A stretch of 47,566 bases of DNA from Parabacteroides sp. (GCA_017937385.1 JAGBDR010000074.1:1-47566), one strand, 5' to 3'. Shown: positions 1 through 10,007, counted from the stretch's first letter. A program made the numbers and translations. The notes: generated by a model not told the origin, from the sequence alone.

Positions 1-27
1 CGATAACGGAAAGAGATGGTTTCCCGC

Positions 28-149
28 TTTCTTGCCGGACTCGTTTTAGCCGTTGTTTCCCAATTCCCAAGAAAAAGAGCAAAATGTCAGATCCGAATCG
101 TCCAGGATTTCAGAACAAATAGAAAAACGCCCGATAAGGGGGTTATTGT
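28..149. repeat. Dispersed intergenic repeat, copy A
   Basis: No gene is seen in the first 230 bases. Positions 28-149 match a second stretch at 34893-35012 in the same orientation. Shared blocks include a CTTGCCG-rich start, an A-rich AAAGAGCAAAA-type block and an almost identical end, CAAATAGAAAAACGCCC followed by a GGGGTTATTGT arm. The AACGCCC/GGGGGTT part forms a short hairpin. It looks like a dispersed noncoding repeat family. Confidence 0.65.
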
Positions 150-233
150 AAATTTTGCCCATATCTTTACAAGACTTGCCAATCAAGCCATGACAGTCCG
201 TGAAGTAATAAGTTATTTTCACCAAACTATATG

Positions 234-276
234 AACAAAAACGTTCCGGCCATGACAGGGTCGGAACGTTTTTGTT
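234..276. terminator. Bidirectional terminator hairpin
   Basis: A 15-bp perfect inverted repeat (234-248 pairs with 262-276) closes a 13-base loop, with A and T runs at its outer ends. It lies just beyond the 3' end of the minus-strand esterase gene and could stop transcription from both sides. Confidence 0.8.
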
Positions 277-287
277 TTTATGTCCTT

Positions 288-2186
288 TTATCTGTTTACG
301 ACGAAATTCCGTATTTGGCATTCCGTACCGAGTGATGCGGGATTTTTGTCTTTCGAGATGCGAAGTACCAGTTTATGAGTAGTGTCATCCAATTCTGTTT
401 CCAACATATATACCCAAGGAATATACAGATATTTACTCCATTCGGTAAAAGTATCGAGTTTTTTAAATGGAGCACCGTCGATGCTGTACTCAAGGATGCC
501 GGCCGTCGGACCCGGTGTGCAGAAGATACCGATTGCTTTTCCTGTGAAGCCGAGTGTCAGTTTATCGCCCGGACGGGTAGCTTCCAACATGGGGACATCA
601 ACAAAACCTTTTCTCTTTTCGTATGTATTATCCGCACGCCAGGAAGGAACGTATTTCCAGCCCTTGTCCAGTTTCGCCTCTTTTAAGTCGATAAAATCAC
701 CCGCGAAATAACTGTATGCGTCAAGCGGTTGTGCCGGTATTTCATGGGCGACAACAGGCATGTCGGGCGTGATTCCTTTCCACATCGTATCAAACAGGTG
801 ATTGATAGCCGCAGCATAGAATTTATGACCGAATGGCAATGGATGAGTTCCACCGAACTGTTCCCATGTAAATTCGCCATCTTGCATCCGTTCACCGATC
901 TCTTGAACCAGATTGACAGACGGTATCAGATAATGATTGGCCACCCGTTCGTGGTTCAGTACTACGTCCGGTTGCTGCTTTTTTGCAACCATCGGGATAA
1001 ACGGATCGTAAATGAAGTGCAACATCACGATATCCATTTCCGGATTGCTCAATAAAGCATGACGCACTTCCCCTTCCATACCCCGAACCTGTTCTAACGG
1101 GGTGAAATAGTTTGTATGGTCATTCACGGCCGCCTCCACAAAAAGCAAGTCTATCTTCCCTTTTGAAAGAACATCATTTTGCAACCGGAAAGAACCCGGT
1201 GTCGTTCCGGTTGAACCGATACCGGCTTCTACAAATTCAAAATCCGTATAAGGAAAACGCTGTTGCAACTGTTTTTCAATCATATTCTTCCAGCCGTTCA
1301 TCTCAGTGATGGAACCTCCCAGGAAAGCGACACGTGCTTTACGCTCTTTCTCAAACTTAACGAATGAGTTTTGCAGACTGCCACGCACATTGTAATGCAG
1401 GTACTTTTCATATTCCGGCTGGTGGCGGAGAATAAAGTTCACGACCGGTTCCGGGTTTTCGAGGCTGTGCGGATGGTGGTCCACCCCCGGTTTGATGATC
1501 ACTTCAACCGGTCCTCCCAAAGCCAGGTAACGCGAACGCACGACATCCATGTTCTCTTTAAACGGAACTACTTTGTCAGCATCCCCGCAAACGCTAATGA
1601 TCGGAATACCGGCTTTTGCCAACGGCTCCAGGTTATCGATCGGATTACCTTTAAACGAATTCATCTCTTCGTCTGTCAGGTCCCATTCTTTCAGCAAGTC
1701 GTTCCACAGCTCGGCATTTTTTCTTCCCGGCCAACTGAACACGTTGCAAACCGGAGCATCGATATAGATACAGGCGATCTTGTCTGTATTTTTTGCAGCC
1801 CAATTCAACGCATACAGACCACCACGGCTGAAGCCCTCCAACGTCACTTTCGACGAAAGTCCGTAGGAATCTTTCATATAGTTATAGAAATCAGTGCCCA
1901 ATGCGACGGCACGCGGGTTACCGTAACAGTGTGTCACATCATAATAGACCACATGAAATCCTTTTTCCAACAAAGCTTTATCTACGCTGGGGAAAGCGTT
2001 GAAAAAAGCGGGGCGCCAAATCCACGGGTTCCCTTTGGCAGCATGTTTAGGCACGACGACAATCGCATCGCGTCCTTTAAACTGAAAGTCGTAACGGTCG
2101 CATCCGTTCCACTCAGTGACTTCCTGTGCCCAACCATTCAGACTGACGATTAAAATAAATACAAGTAGGTTGATTAATTTTTTCAT
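288..2186 (-). CDS. Secreted two-domain esterase: alpha/beta hydrolase plus SGNH hydrolase
   Basis: The 632-residue product is probably an exported ester hydrolase acting on acylated glycans; the substrate is not visible. A signal peptide covers residues 1-20. An alpha/beta-hydrolase domain (about 25-258) has the nucleophile elbow GFSRGG (S120), a GDADKVVPF acid segment (D202/D204) and GVDHHPH (H237/H238). An SGNH/GDSL domain (about 284-470) follows with GGSIT (S292), a VNDHTN block (N355) and THPLPFGH (H448). The aspartate usual just before the last histidine is absent. Residues 490-632 resemble a beta-sandwich accessory domain. It is last in a minus-strand run after the nitrilase gene (59-base gap). 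Two stacked esterase folds suggest polysaccharide deacetylation. The family call is firm, the substrate is inferred. Confidence 0.85.
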   Translation of the reverse strand: MKKLINLLVFILIVSLNGWAQEVTEWNGCDRYDFQFKGRDAIVVVPKHAAKGNPWIWRPAFFNAFPSVDKALLEKGFHVVYYDVTHCYGNPRAVALGTDFYNYMKDSYGLSSKVTLEGFSRGGLYALNWAAKNTDKIACIYIDAPVCNVFSWPGRKNAELWNDLLKEWDLTDEEMNSFKGNPIDNLEPLAKAGIPIISVCGDADKVVPFKENMDVVRSRYLALGGPVEVIIKPGVDHHPHSLENPEPVVNFILRHQPEYEKYLHYNVRGSLQNSFVKFEKERKARVAFLGGSITEMNGWKNMIEKQLQQRFPYTDFEFVEAGIGSTGTTPGSFRLQNDVLSKGKIDLLFVEAAVNDHTNYFTPLEQVRGMEGEVRHALLSNPEMDIVMLHFIYDPFIPMVAKKQQPDVVLNHERVANHYLIPSVNLVQEIGERMQDGEFTWEQFGGTHPLPFGHKFYAAAINHLFDTMWKGITPDMPVVAHEIPAQPLDAYSYFAGDFIDLKEAKLDKGWKYVPSWRADNTYEKRKGFVDVPMLEATRPGDKLTLGFTGKAIGIFCTPGPTAGILEYSIDGAPFKKLDTFTEWSKYLYIPWVYMLETELDDTTHKLVLRISKDKNPASLGTECQIRNFVVNR

Positions 2187-2245
2187 GACAATTTATCTCG
2201 ACTATCTAATAATTCAATGAAAGTAATCCCAGTTTTTAACAGATA

Positions 2246-3028
2246 TCACTTGACTTCAAAAACATCCGCATCTTTCCATGCCGGGAACTTTCCTCTTAAT
2301 TCTTCCAGATCCGCACGGGAAAGCGTGCAAGTACGGGTGACCTCTTCACGTTTGCCTGCATCCGCTAACTTCTTGCCTTTTGGAGAAAAGATCATGGAGT
2401 CACCCCGATACACAAAACCTTTGCCGTCGATCCCAACCCGATTCACGCCACAGACATACGCCATGTTCTCCATAGCACGTGCCTGAAGCAACGTTTTCCA
2501 AACTTTCTTACGCGCTTCGGGCCAATTGGCGACATAGATCAGCAAGTCGTATGCATTATCCACGTTCCGGCTCCAGACCGGGAAACGCAGGTCATAGCAA
2601 ACTTGCAAACAGATATTCCAATCCTTATACCGTACGATCGTCCGTTTATCTCCAGCCGTAAAAGACTGGTCCTCCCCCGCCATCCGGAATAAATGACGCT
2701 TGTCATACAAATAAGTTTCCCCCTCAGGAGTGACAAAAAAAGCACGGTTAAAGTAATGCCCGTCTTCTTTCACGATAAAACTGCCAGCCACGGCAAATTT
2801 ATACTTCTCCGCCCATCCCTTGATCGTGCGGATCGTTATTCCATCCATCGTGTCAGCCAGTTTTTCCACATCCAACGAGAAGCCTGTCGTAAATGTTTCC
2901 GGTAAAACCGCTATGTCAGTCTTACCGCTAACCCGTCGAAGCAATTCTCCATAATAACCCAGGTTTTCATCTCTGTCCTCCCAAATGATATGGGACTGGA
3001 CCATACTGATACGTAAATTATCTGCCAT
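2246..3028 (-). CDS. Nitrilase-superfamily amidohydrolase (omega-amidase, YafV-like)
   Basis: The 260-residue cytoplasmic enzyme carries the nitrilase Glu-Lys-Cys triad: E44 in LPETFTTGF, K110 in YDKRHLF and C144 in LQVCYDLRFPVWSRN. This pattern matches the omega-amidase branch, which hydrolyses alpha-ketoglutaramate or alpha-ketosuccinamate, so a role in metabolite repair or methionine salvage is likely. The ATG at 3028 is chosen because it starts at MADNLRIS, a normal N-terminus. A TTG at 3046 would add six residues and overlap the upstream gene. The acyltransferase stop lies 4 bases upstream, so the two are cotranscribed. Confidence 0.88.
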   Translation of the reverse strand: MADNLRISMVQSHIIWEDRDENLGYYGELLRRVSGKTDIAVLPETFTTGFSLDVEKLADTMDGITIRTIKGWAEKYKFAVAGSFIVKEDGHYFNRAFFVTPEGETYLYDKRHLFRMAGEDQSFTAGDKRTIVRYKDWNICLQVCYDLRFPVWSRNVDNAYDLLIYVANWPEARKKVWKTLLQARAMENMAYVCGVNRVGIDGKGFVYRGDSMIFSPKGKKLADAGKREEVTRTCTLSRADLEELRGKFPAWKDADVFEVK

Positions 3029-3032
3029 ATTA

Positions 3033-3578
3033 TTAAATTTGAACAAAGTTTTCCGGATGACAAGCAGTCACATCCCTGTAATGTTCACGGATCTCACGAA
3101 TATCTTTATCCGCATCACCCGTAGGATAGAATATTCCTTTGAAACCGGCTTCTTTCTTTTTGTAGTCGAAATAAGCCATCAGGATAGGTACATTAGCTTT
3201 CTGTGCGATATAGTAGAACCCCCTTTTCCAATCATCCACCCGTTTGCGTGTACCTTCTGGAGTCACGGCCAACTGAAATTCTTTCCGTTGATTGAACTGT
3301 GCCACCATCTGGTCCGTCACAGAAGTCCGTTTGCTACGATCTACAGGAACACCTCCCAACCAATTAAACAACAAGTTGAACGGGAAAAAGAACCATTCCT
3401 TTTTAATCAGGAAACTGGCGTTACGGCCGATCGAGGTATAAAACAACTTTCCTACAATGAAATCCCAATTACTGGTATGCGGAGCTACACAAATCACACA
3501 TTTAGGCACTTCATCGAACACAGGCCCCAGTTTCCAGCTGGCCAGACGAATCAGTGCCTTACTTATCGCTTTCTTCAT
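3033..3578 (-). CDS. 1-acyl-glycerol-phosphate acyltransferase-like protein (PlsC family)
   Basis: The 181-residue protein has the HX4D motif of glycerolipid acyltransferases (H34-D39 in APHTSNWDF) and the acceptor-binding TPEGTR motif (EGTR at 108-111). A hydrophobic stretch around 62-75 (EWFFFPFNLLFNWLGG) would touch the membrane. It most likely transfers an acyl chain to a lysophospholipid or ornithine-lipid-like acceptor; the acceptor is not visible. It is shorter than classic PlsC (about 240 residues), as in many Bacteroidetes homologues. A purine-rich AAGGAGAGA lies directly before the ATG, unusual here where Shine-Dalgarno sites are scarce. The gene follows the 96-residue hypothetical by 10 bases. 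Confidence 0.85.
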   Translation of the reverse strand: MKKAISKALIRLASWKLGPVFDEVPKCVICVAPHTSNWDFIVGKLFYTSIGRNASFLIKKEWFFFPFNLLFNWLGGVPVDRSKRTSVTDQMVAQFNQRKEFQLAVTPEGTRKRVDDWKRGFYYIAQKANVPILMAYFDYKKKEAGFKGIFYPTGDADKDIREIREHYRDVTACHPENFVQI

Positions 3579-3588
3579 TCTCTCCTTT

Positions 3589-3879
3589 CTATTTGCTCAA
3601 CTCTCCGATTTCAGTCGCGATTGCGTTTATTTCCGTCTGCAAGTCTGCCCGCAATTTACGATAATATTCTTTCACACGTTTTTTGTTTTCTTTCCCGTCC
3701 GGATGGTTGGCGCGACGAACAAACTCGTCTTGCATATCGAGTATTCGTGCCATCACTACATCAGCCTTTTCCGGATCAACACCCGGAATATACAACATGC
3801 AAACCAATGCTTCCGAAAACAAATCACCAGCCACATAGCTGATGTCTTTCTTTAAAATTCTTCTTTTAGCCATAATCAT
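3589..3879 (-). CDS. Conserved hypothetical protein, 96 residues
   Basis: I do not recognise a named family. The product is mostly helical and highly charged, with a basic N-terminus (AKRRILKKD) and a C-terminal helix rich in Lys, Arg and Glu. It has no signal peptide and no membrane segment. Two ATG starts are possible, at 3879 and 3873; both give nearly the same protein. It heads the minus-strand cluster with the acyltransferase, nitrilase and esterase genes. A TAGATTTG element on the minus strand at 3899-3906 fits a -7 box. Tight spacing to plsC suggests cotranscription, not a shared function. Confidence 0.75.
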   Translation of the reverse strand: MIMAKRRILKKDISYVAGDLFSEALVCMLYIPGVDPEKADVVMARILDMQDEFVRRANHPDGKENKKRVKEYYRKLRADLQTEINAIATEIGELSK

Positions 3880-3936
3880 CTATTTATTAAAATATCCACA
3901 AATCTACATAATTCATTCATTAAATAAACCCTATAG

Positions 3937-3966
3937 TTGAAAAAAAGATAAAAATTTGTATCTTTG
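3937..3966 (+). promoter_or_regulatory. Bacteroidetes promoter for glycogen synthase
   Basis: TTG at 3937-3939 and TATCTTTG at 3959-3966 are 19 bases apart, matching the TTTG / TAnnTTTG consensus. Transcription would begin near 3972, about 30 bases before the ATG. Confidence 0.8.
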
Positions 3967-4003
3967 CACCCTCAAAAATATCTGATTATAAACAAAATCG
4001 TTT

Positions 4004-5662
4004 ATGGATAATACAACAACAACGCCAGAATATCTTTTCGAGAGCAGTTGGGAAGTGTGTAACAAAGTAGGCGGAATCTATACCGTCCTTTCAACAAAAG
4101 CACGCACATTGCAACAGTCGTTTAAAGATAAGCTGATCTTTATAGGACCTGATGTGTGGGCCAACACAAACGCACCCGATTTCATTGAAGACGATACTCT
4201 GTTTACTGGCTGGAAAACGTATACGGAGACCACAGAAAAACTGAAAGTAAAAGTTGGCCGGTGGAATGTTCCGGGAACACCTCCTGTAATCCTGGTAGAT
4301 TTTAAACCCTTCTTCAAAGAAAAAGATTCTTTGTTCTATTCAATGTGGGAGAATTTCCGTGTGGACTCGATCCACGCATACGGCGACTACGACGAGTCCT
4401 GTATCTTCGCCTATGCAGTAGGTAGAGTCATTGAAAGTTTCTATCATTTTTACAAGTTAGAGAACAAAAAGGTTGCCGCTCTGTTCAATGAATGGATGTT
4501 AGGAATGGGTGCACTTTACATCCAAAAGCAAATTCCTGCCATCGCAACACTCTTCACGACACATGCAACGTCTATCGGTCGTTCTATCGCCGGAAACAAC
4601 AAAGCCCTGTATGCTTACATGGACGGCTACAATGGCGACCAGATGGCACAAGAGCTGAATATGGAAGCCAAACATTCGTTGGAAAAACAGACAGCCCTGC
4701 ATGTAGACTGTTTTACAACGGTGAGCGACATCACAGCTCGCGAGTGTAAACAATTGCTGGACAAAACACCGGACATCGTCACGCCGAACGGCTTCGAACC
4801 CAACTTCGTCCCGGAAGGCAAGGAGTACGACAAAAAGCGTACAACCGCCCGTCGCGACCTGCTCAATCTCGCAGAGAAACTGCTCGGATATCCCATCTCA
4901 CCGGACGCATTCTTAGTTTCCACCAGCGGCCGCTACGAATATCGGAACAAAGGCATCGATGTCTTTATCGAAGCGATGAACCGGGTTCGTACTTCCGGGA
5001 AGCTTCAGCGCGAAGTTGTCGCCTTCATCATGGTCCCGGCTTGGACACGCGATGCACGCGCAGACTTGAAAGAAGTCATCGACAAGAATATCCGCACAAC
5101 TTCTCCCATGCAAATACCATTCGTCACACATTGGCTAAACCAAATGGAACAAGACAGGGTACTGAACTATATTTTCCATGCCGGTTTCACCAATTCGGCA
5201 ACCGACAAACTGAAAATCATTTTCGTCCCTTGCTATTTAGACGGACGCGACGGCATACTGAACAAACCCTATTACGACCTGTTGATCGGTATGGATACAA
5301 CGGTCTATCCTTCCTATTACGAGCCTTGGGGATACACGCCGCTGGAAAGCATTGCATTCGGAATCCCGACCATCACCACTGACCTGGCCGGTTTCGGCTT
5401 ATGGGCAAAGAAACATGTGACGGGCAACAACATCAGTGAAGGTGTAGCGGTCGTGAACCGCGACGATTTCAATTATTTCGAAGTAGCCGATGCCATCACT
5501 TCCTCAATCCTGTCCCTTGCCGGAAAAGATAAAAAAGAAGTGGCTGAAATCCGGAAACGTAGTTTCAACCTGGCTGCTAAAGCGGAATGGAGCAAGTTCA
5601 TTGTTTACTATGAAGAAGCTTTCAGGATCGCTTTGGAACATGCGAGCAAAAGAAATAATTAA
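4004..5662 (+). CDS. Glycogen synthase, GT3 (eukaryote-like) type
   Basis: The 552-residue enzyme is predicted to extend alpha-1,4-glucan from a nucleotide-glucose donor in the cytoplasm. The N-terminus has the GT3 signature SSWEVCNKVGGIYTVLSTKA (11-30), with the KVGG donor loop. The C-terminal half has YYEPWGYTPLES followed by AFGIPTITTDLAGFG, the E-X7-E catalytic region of GT-B retaining enzymes. This is the fungal/animal GT3 arrangement, not the bacterial GlgA GT5 type, as is usual in Bacteroidetes. The alpha-glucan phosphorylase gene follows after 108 bases, so synthesis and breakdown genes are neighbours. No glgB or glgC is in the window. Confidence 0.92.
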   Translation: MDNTTTTPEYLFESSWEVCNKVGGIYTVLSTKARTLQQSFKDKLIFIGPDVWANTNAPDFIEDDTLFTGWKTYTETTEKLKVKVGRWNVPGTPPVILVDFKPFFKEKDSLFYSMWENFRVDSIHAYGDYDESCIFAYAVGRVIESFYHFYKLENKKVAALFNEWMLGMGALYIQKQIPAIATLFTTHATSIGRSIAGNNKALYAYMDGYNGDQMAQELNMEAKHSLEKQTALHVDCFTTVSDITARECKQLLDKTPDIVTPNGFEPNFVPEGKEYDKKRTTARRDLLNLAEKLLGYPISPDAFLVSTSGRYEYRNKGIDVFIEAMNRVRTSGKLQREVVAFIMVPAWTRDARADLKEVIDKNIRTTSPMQIPFVTHWLNQMEQDRVLNYIFHAGFTNSATDKLKIIFVPCYLDGRDGILNKPYYDLLIGMDTTVYPSYYEPWGYTPLESIAFGIPTITTDLAGFGLWAKKHVTGNNISEGVAVVNRDDFNYFEVADAITSSILSLAGKDKKEVAEIRKRSFNLAAKAEWSKFIVYYEEAFRIALEHASKRNN

Positions 5663-5691
5663 AATACGCTCATAATTAAACTGATAATCTC

Positions 5692-5699
5692 TATCTTTG
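5692..5699 (+). promoter_or_regulatory. Possible -7 box for glycogen phosphorylase
   Basis: TATCTTTG at 5692-5699 fits the Bacteroidetes -7 element, about 72 bases before the ATG. No good -33 TTTG is seen, so this is weaker than the promoter before glycogen synthase. It suggests the phosphorylase can be transcribed on its own. Confidence 0.5.
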
Positions 5700-5770
5700 C
5701 AACGTTTTTAGGCAAAATAAAGATTGTACAATATCAAAATGGAAATTGAAACTTTTTAAATTTCACGATA

Positions 5771-8341
5771 ATGAAAATCAAAGCGAATCACGCAAACAGC
5801 CCGATTTGGAAAGATGTTTATTCTCATTCTATGCTCCCTGAGCAACTACAGCCGTTGCATGAAATGGCAACAAACCTATGGTGGGTATGGAACCATGAAG
5901 GAGCCAAACTATTCGGCAAGATCGATCCTGAACTTTGGGCATCTACAGAAGGAAATCCCGTACTTTTACTGCAAAGCCTGTCCTACAAACGTATTGAGGA
6001 AATTCTGGCAGACAAAGCCCTGATGGCTGAGATCAAAGCTGTTTACTCAATATTCAAGGATTATGTCAATGCCAAACCGGATCAGACGAAACCGTCAGTT
6101 GCCTATTTCAGCATGGAGTATGGTTTGACAAACGTGTTGAAAATCTATTCCGGTGGTCTGGGTGTATTGGCAGGAGACTATCTGAAAGAGGCCAGTGACA
6201 GCAATATCGACTTGACGGCTGTCGGTTTCTTGTATCGTTACGGTTACTTTACACAATCTCTGTCTATGGATGGACAACAGATTGCCAACTACGAACCGCA
6301 AAACTTCAACGCACTGCCCCTTACGCAGGTCATGCAGGCTAACGGTGAACCGATGGTATTGGAAGTTCCCTACCCCGGCCGTACCGTATATGCGCACATC
6401 TGGAAAGTAAGCGTAGGACGTGTTCCTTTATACCTGATGGATACGGATATTCCTCAAAACAGCGAATGGGATCGTTCCATCACTCACCAGTTGTATGGCG
6501 GTGACTGGGAAAACCGTATGAAACAGGAATACTTGTTAGGTATTGGCGGTATCCTGATGTTGAACAAGTTGGGCATCAAGAAACAGATCTACCACTGCAA
6601 CGAAGGACACGCAGCGTTGATCAACGCGCAGCGCCTGGTTGACTATATCCAGAACGACGGTCTCTCATTCAACCAAGCTCTGGAAGTTGTACGTGCTTCT
6701 GCCTTGTATACCGTCCACACGCCGGTTCCGGCTGGCCACGACTACTTCGACGAAGGTCTGTTCGGCCGTTACATGGGTGAATTCCCCGGCAAGTTAGGAA
6801 TCAGTTGGCAGGAATTTATCGATATGGGACGTGAAAACCCAGGTTCCAACGAGAAGTTCTCCATGAGCGTATTCGCTTTGAACACATGCCAGGAAGCCAA
6901 TGGCGTAAGCTGGTTGCACGGAAAAGTATCCCAGCGTATGTTTGCTCCGGTATGGAAAGGGTATTTCCCCGACGAACTGCACGTAGGGTATGTTACTAAC
7001 GGCGTACACATGCCGACTTGGGCTTCAACCGAATGGAAACGTTTCTTCGCTGAACATTTCGACAAGAAATTCTTCGAAGACCAATCCAACAAGAAGTATT
7101 GGGAAGCTATCCAGAACGTTTCGGACGATGAGATCTGGCAGATCCGCAAAACTCTGAAGAACAAGCTGATCACATATATCAAGAATCAATATAAGACAAA
7201 CTGGCTGAAGAATCAGGGCGATCCGGCAAAGGTTGTTTCCATCTTGGACAAGATCAACCCGAACGCCTTGCTGATCGGTTTCGGCCGTCGTTTCGCCACC
7301 TACAAACGTGCTCACTTGTTGTTCACCGACTTGGACCGTCTGGCCAAGATCGTAAACAACGAACAATACCCGATCCAGTTCGTATTCACCGGTAAAGCCC
7401 ACCCGGCCGATGGTGGTGGACAGGGCTTGATCAAACACATTGTTGAAATCTCCCGCCGTCCGGAATTCTTAGGAAAGATCATCTTCCTGGAAAACTACGA
7501 TATGCGCCTGGCCCGTCACCTGATCGCAGGTGTCGATGTCTGGCTGAACACACCGACCCGTCCGTTGGAAGCATCCGGTACATCCGGTGAAAAAGCCGAA
7601 ATGAACGGTGTACTGAACTTCTCCGTATTGGACGGATGGTGGTACGAAGGTTACAAACCGGGTGCAGGTTGGGCATTGACCGACAAGCGCACTTACGAAA
7701 ACCAACAGTATCAAGACCAGTTGGATGCCGCTACCATCTACCATACGCTGGAAACAGAGATTATCCCGACCTATTATGCTAAAAACAGCAAGGGCTACTC
7801 TCCCGAATGGATTCAGTACATCAAGAACTCGATGTCTCAAATCGCTCCCGACTATACAATGAAACGTATGTTGGACGATTACATCGACCGCTTCTACAAC
7901 AAGTTGGCAACCCGTTCCGCTCATCTGAGCGAAAACAACTTTGCCGAAGCGAAAGCTATCGCTGCATGGAAAGAAGAAGTAGCTGAACATTGGGACAACT
8001 TCCAGGTGGAATCGTTCACAAGCTCGCTGGACTTGGCCAACGAAGGACAAGTGGTCGGCAAAGAATACACGTTCAACTTAGTGATCGACCGCCACGAACT
8101 GAAAGGTATGTTGGGTGCAGAAATGGTAGTCACCAAAGAAAACCCGGAAACTCACCAATTGGTATTGGTATCGACCGAACAGTTCACTTTAGTCAAAGAA
8201 GAAGGTTCCAAACTGTTCTTCGAACTGAAAACGACTCCAAGCGAAGCCGGTCTTCAGAAGATGGGCTTCCGCGTTTACCCGGCAAACAAAGAATTGCCTC
8301 ACCGCATGGACTTCGCTTTCGTCCGCTGGATCCAGTTGTAA
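5771..8341 (+). CDS. Alpha-glucan (glycogen) phosphorylase, GT35
   Basis: The 856-residue enzyme releases glucose-1-phosphate from alpha-1,4-glucan with pyridoxal phosphate as cofactor. The N-terminal 100 residues match the extra DUF3417-type domain of the short bacterial phosphorylase branch ([13 protein letters not shown]). The PLP site is the segment [14 protein letters not shown], with the Schiff-base lysine at about residue 608; this branch has GEK where the E. coli/animal type has NMK. Other conserved parts include the [16 protein letters not shown] loop and the HCNEGHAAL segment. The product would feed the phosphohexomutase encoded at 35163. The gene is complete and ends at a strong terminator hairpin. 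Confidence 0.93.
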   Translation: MKIKANHANSPIWKDVYSHSMLPEQLQPLHEMATNLWWVWNHEGAKLFGKIDPELWASTEGNPVLLLQSLSYKRIEEILADKALMAEIKAVYSIFKDYVNAKPDQTKPSVAYFSMEYGLTNVLKIYSGGLGVLAGDYLKEASDSNIDLTAVGFLYRYGYFTQSLSMDGQQIANYEPQNFNALPLTQVMQANGEPMVLEVPYPGRTVYAHIWKVSVGRVPLYLMDTDIPQNSEWDRSITHQLYGGDWENRMKQEYLLGIGGILMLNKLGIKKQIYHCNEGHAALINAQRLVDYIQNDGLSFNQALEVVRASALYTVHTPVPAGHDYFDEGLFGRYMGEFPGKLGISWQEFIDMGRENPGSNEKFSMSVFALNTCQEANGVSWLHGKVSQRMFAPVWKGYFPDELHVGYVTNGVHMPTWASTEWKRFFAEHFDKKFFEDQSNKKYWEAIQNVSDDEIWQIRKTLKNKLITYIKNQYKTNWLKNQGDPAKVVSILDKINPNALLIGFGRRFATYKRAHLLFTDLDRLAKIVNNEQYPIQFVFTGKAHPADGGGQGLIKHIVEISRRPEFLGKIIFLENYDMRLARHLIAGVDVWLNTPTRPLEASGTSGEKAEMNGVLNFSVLDGWWYEGYKPGAGWALTDKRTYENQQYQDQLDAATIYHTLETEIIPTYYAKNSKGYSPEWIQYIKNSMSQIAPDYTMKRMLDDYIDRFYNKLATRSAHLSENNFAEAKAIAAWKEEVAEHWDNFQVESFTSSLDLANEGQVVGKEYTFNLVIDRHELKGMLGAEMVVTKENPETHQLVLVSTEQFTLVKEEGSKLFFELKTTPSEAGLQKMGFRVYPANKELPHRMDFAFVRWIQL

Positions 8342-8364
8342 TCGGAACTGACGAGAACAGACAT

Positions 8365-8400
8365 AAAAAAGGGAGGATACGTTATGTACCCTCCTTTTTT
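8365..8400. terminator. Bidirectional terminator
   Basis: An A-run, then GGAGGaTAC pairing with GTAcCCTCC across a GTTAT loop, then six T. It lies between the convergent phosphorylase and FadL-type genes and suits both. Confidence 0.85.
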
Positions 8401-8448
8401 ATATTCATACAGATAGTCGTTTAACGAACCTGATTTCCAAATTCAGGT

Positions 8449-9831
8449 TTAGAACGCATAATCCAAACTTACCCCAAACACCTTGTTGGTACGGCTATAG
8501 ACATTCTGGCCCGGAAGTCCTGTACCACAATAATTGTCCATTTTCTTGGTATAATCGTGGTAAGTGGTCCACATATATCCCACGTTCAAAGCCATTTTTT
8601 CGCTCAGCATCACTTTAGCACCAAGGCCCAACGAATACGAGTCGCACGAGAAACTGGTATCGCTCTGATACTTGTCCGACAAGCCGTAGTCTGTGATTTG
8701 GGCTCCGCCACTGATGGTCAACCTTTTGATGACATCCCATTCGAGACCCAACAAATATTCATGGGTTCCTCTTTCCAGGTCTTTCTGTTTTCCGCCGGCC
8801 ATCCTCGCTTTCTTATCATCGAAGAAGTGATACTCGACAGATGCTTTCAGCATGGGCAAGAACTGATAAGAAGCTGCAACCGAAAGCATCGAAGGAATAT
8901 CGTTCGGCGTATTCACACCATGCTTGTAGGCACCCACCAGGCTTTCCGCGCTTTCGGGATAATCCAACTTTTTGGTATCGTTCTCAATGTTCAGGTTTGT
9001 CTTGAATTCATATTTGGCACCAAAATTGAATTTGCCGTACTTCACATCAACACCCAGGACCGGTGTCAGTCCCCAACCCGTCTGGTCGCAATCCAAAGCC
9101 AACGCCATCAGTTCCGCTCCCCCCATATTCTGTTTGAGTTTTGCATTCAGATAACCGTCATAGTTTCCTGAAAAATAATTCATCCGGCCACCGGCAAAGG
9201 CAGAAAGCCAATCTGTAATCTTGTAGGAAAGCCCAAGTTGCAAAGAATAAATGAACTGTTTGCCGTCCATCGCACTGTTAATCGTGTACATATCCGGCGT
9301 GATGATAGGACTTTGGCCACCCGTCTGCATATACTTCACTAAGCTTTCCTGGTATATGCCTGCCATAGCCGCCGATTCGAACATAGGCAATCCGTCGTTG
9401 AACGAAGCTTTGCCACCACCACCCGTGATGGCGAAGAATCCGGAAATGGTCCAATCGCCCTTTTTGTAAGCTGCAAAAACGCTTGGAATCACAGGCGCGG
9501 CCGCCTTTCCTTTATAATACTTCTGATAAGGAACCTCTCCTACCACCGGTTTCTTATTGATCGGATCGAAACCGGCGTACGTACCAAAAGAGGCATCGAT
9601 ATCCCGAGTCTGGAAAGCGCTCTGGATGCTCAACCCTACCCGGAAACCATCTGTCGGCAAGAAAGAAAGACCTGCGGGATTTGACAAAGCGCCGTCTATA
9701 TCGATCGCCGCACCGCGGGAAAGTGACCTTAAAAAGGCTGCATGCTGATTCGTATTCGTCAAATACCCACCGGCAAAAGAAACCATAGGCATCATCATCA
9801 ATGCCATACCTAATACTACTTTTTTCTTCAT
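8449..9831 (-). CDS. OmpP1/FadL/TodX-family outer-membrane transporter
   Basis: The 460-residue protein is predicted to be a 14-strand outer-membrane barrel for hydrophobic compounds such as long-chain fatty acids. The signal peptide is residues 1-20 (ending VSFA). The mature N-terminus has the FadL hatch features, including the conserved NPAGLS segment around residue 51. The C-terminus ends in YAF, the aromatic end expected for barrel assembly. Alternating aromatic and polar residues run throughout. It stands alone on the minus strand, converging on the phosphorylase gene, with its own -7 box at 9872-9879. The transported compound cannot be read from sequence. Confidence 0.88.
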   Translation of the reverse strand: MKKKVVLGMALMMMPMVSFAGGYLTNTNQHAAFLRSLSRGAAIDIDGALSNPAGLSFLPTDGFRVGLSIQSAFQTRDIDASFGTYAGFDPINKKPVVGEVPYQKYYKGKAAAPVIPSVFAAYKKGDWTISGFFAITGGGGKASFNDGLPMFESAAMAGIYQESLVKYMQTGGQSPIITPDMYTINSAMDGKQFIYSLQLGLSYKITDWLSAFAGGRMNYFSGNYDGYLNAKLKQNMGGAELMALALDCDQTGWGLTPVLGVDVKYGKFNFGAKYEFKTNLNIENDTKKLDYPESAESLVGAYKHGVNTPNDIPSMLSVAASYQFLPMLKASVEYHFFDDKKARMAGGKQKDLERGTHEYLLGLEWDVIKRLTISGGAQITDYGLSDKYQSDTSFSCDSYSLGLGAKVMLSEKMALNVGYMWTTYHDYTKKMDNYCGTGLPGQNVYSRTNKVFGVSLDYAF

Positions 9832-9871
9832 TTTTCTTTATTTTTCCTTATTCTTCATTTCTAAACGGCGG

Positions 9872-9879
9872 CAAAGATA
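9872..9879 (-). promoter_or_regulatory. -7 box for the FadL-type gene
   Basis: TATCTTTG on the minus strand, about 40 bases before the ATG. A matching -33 element at normal spacing is not seen. Confidence 0.5.
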
Positions 9880-9958
9880 ATACTTTTTTCAATCATTGCA
9901 CACTTTCGACAAAAATGTGCCGCACAAAACCAAGCATATTGTGCAATCCCTCCTTCTC

Positions 9959-9994
9959 TTCAATTGTCAATTCTCAATTGTCAATTGTCAATTT
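9959..9994. repeat. Tandem CAATTGT repeat upstream of queC
   Basis: Several near-perfect copies of a CAATTGTCAATT unit run head to tail here, and the last copies overlap the queC -33 region. The same unit recurs as an inverted repeat at 12202-12280. The family looks like a low-complexity intergenic repeat. Confidence 0.7.
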
Positions 9995-10007
9995 TAAAGT
10001 ATCTTTG
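9978..10007 (+). promoter_or_regulatory. Promoter of queC-queF
   Basis: TTG at 9978-9980 and TATCTTTG at 10000-10007 are 19 bases apart. Transcription would start near 10013, so the leader begins almost exactly at the first hairpin of the structured region before queC. Confidence 0.75.
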
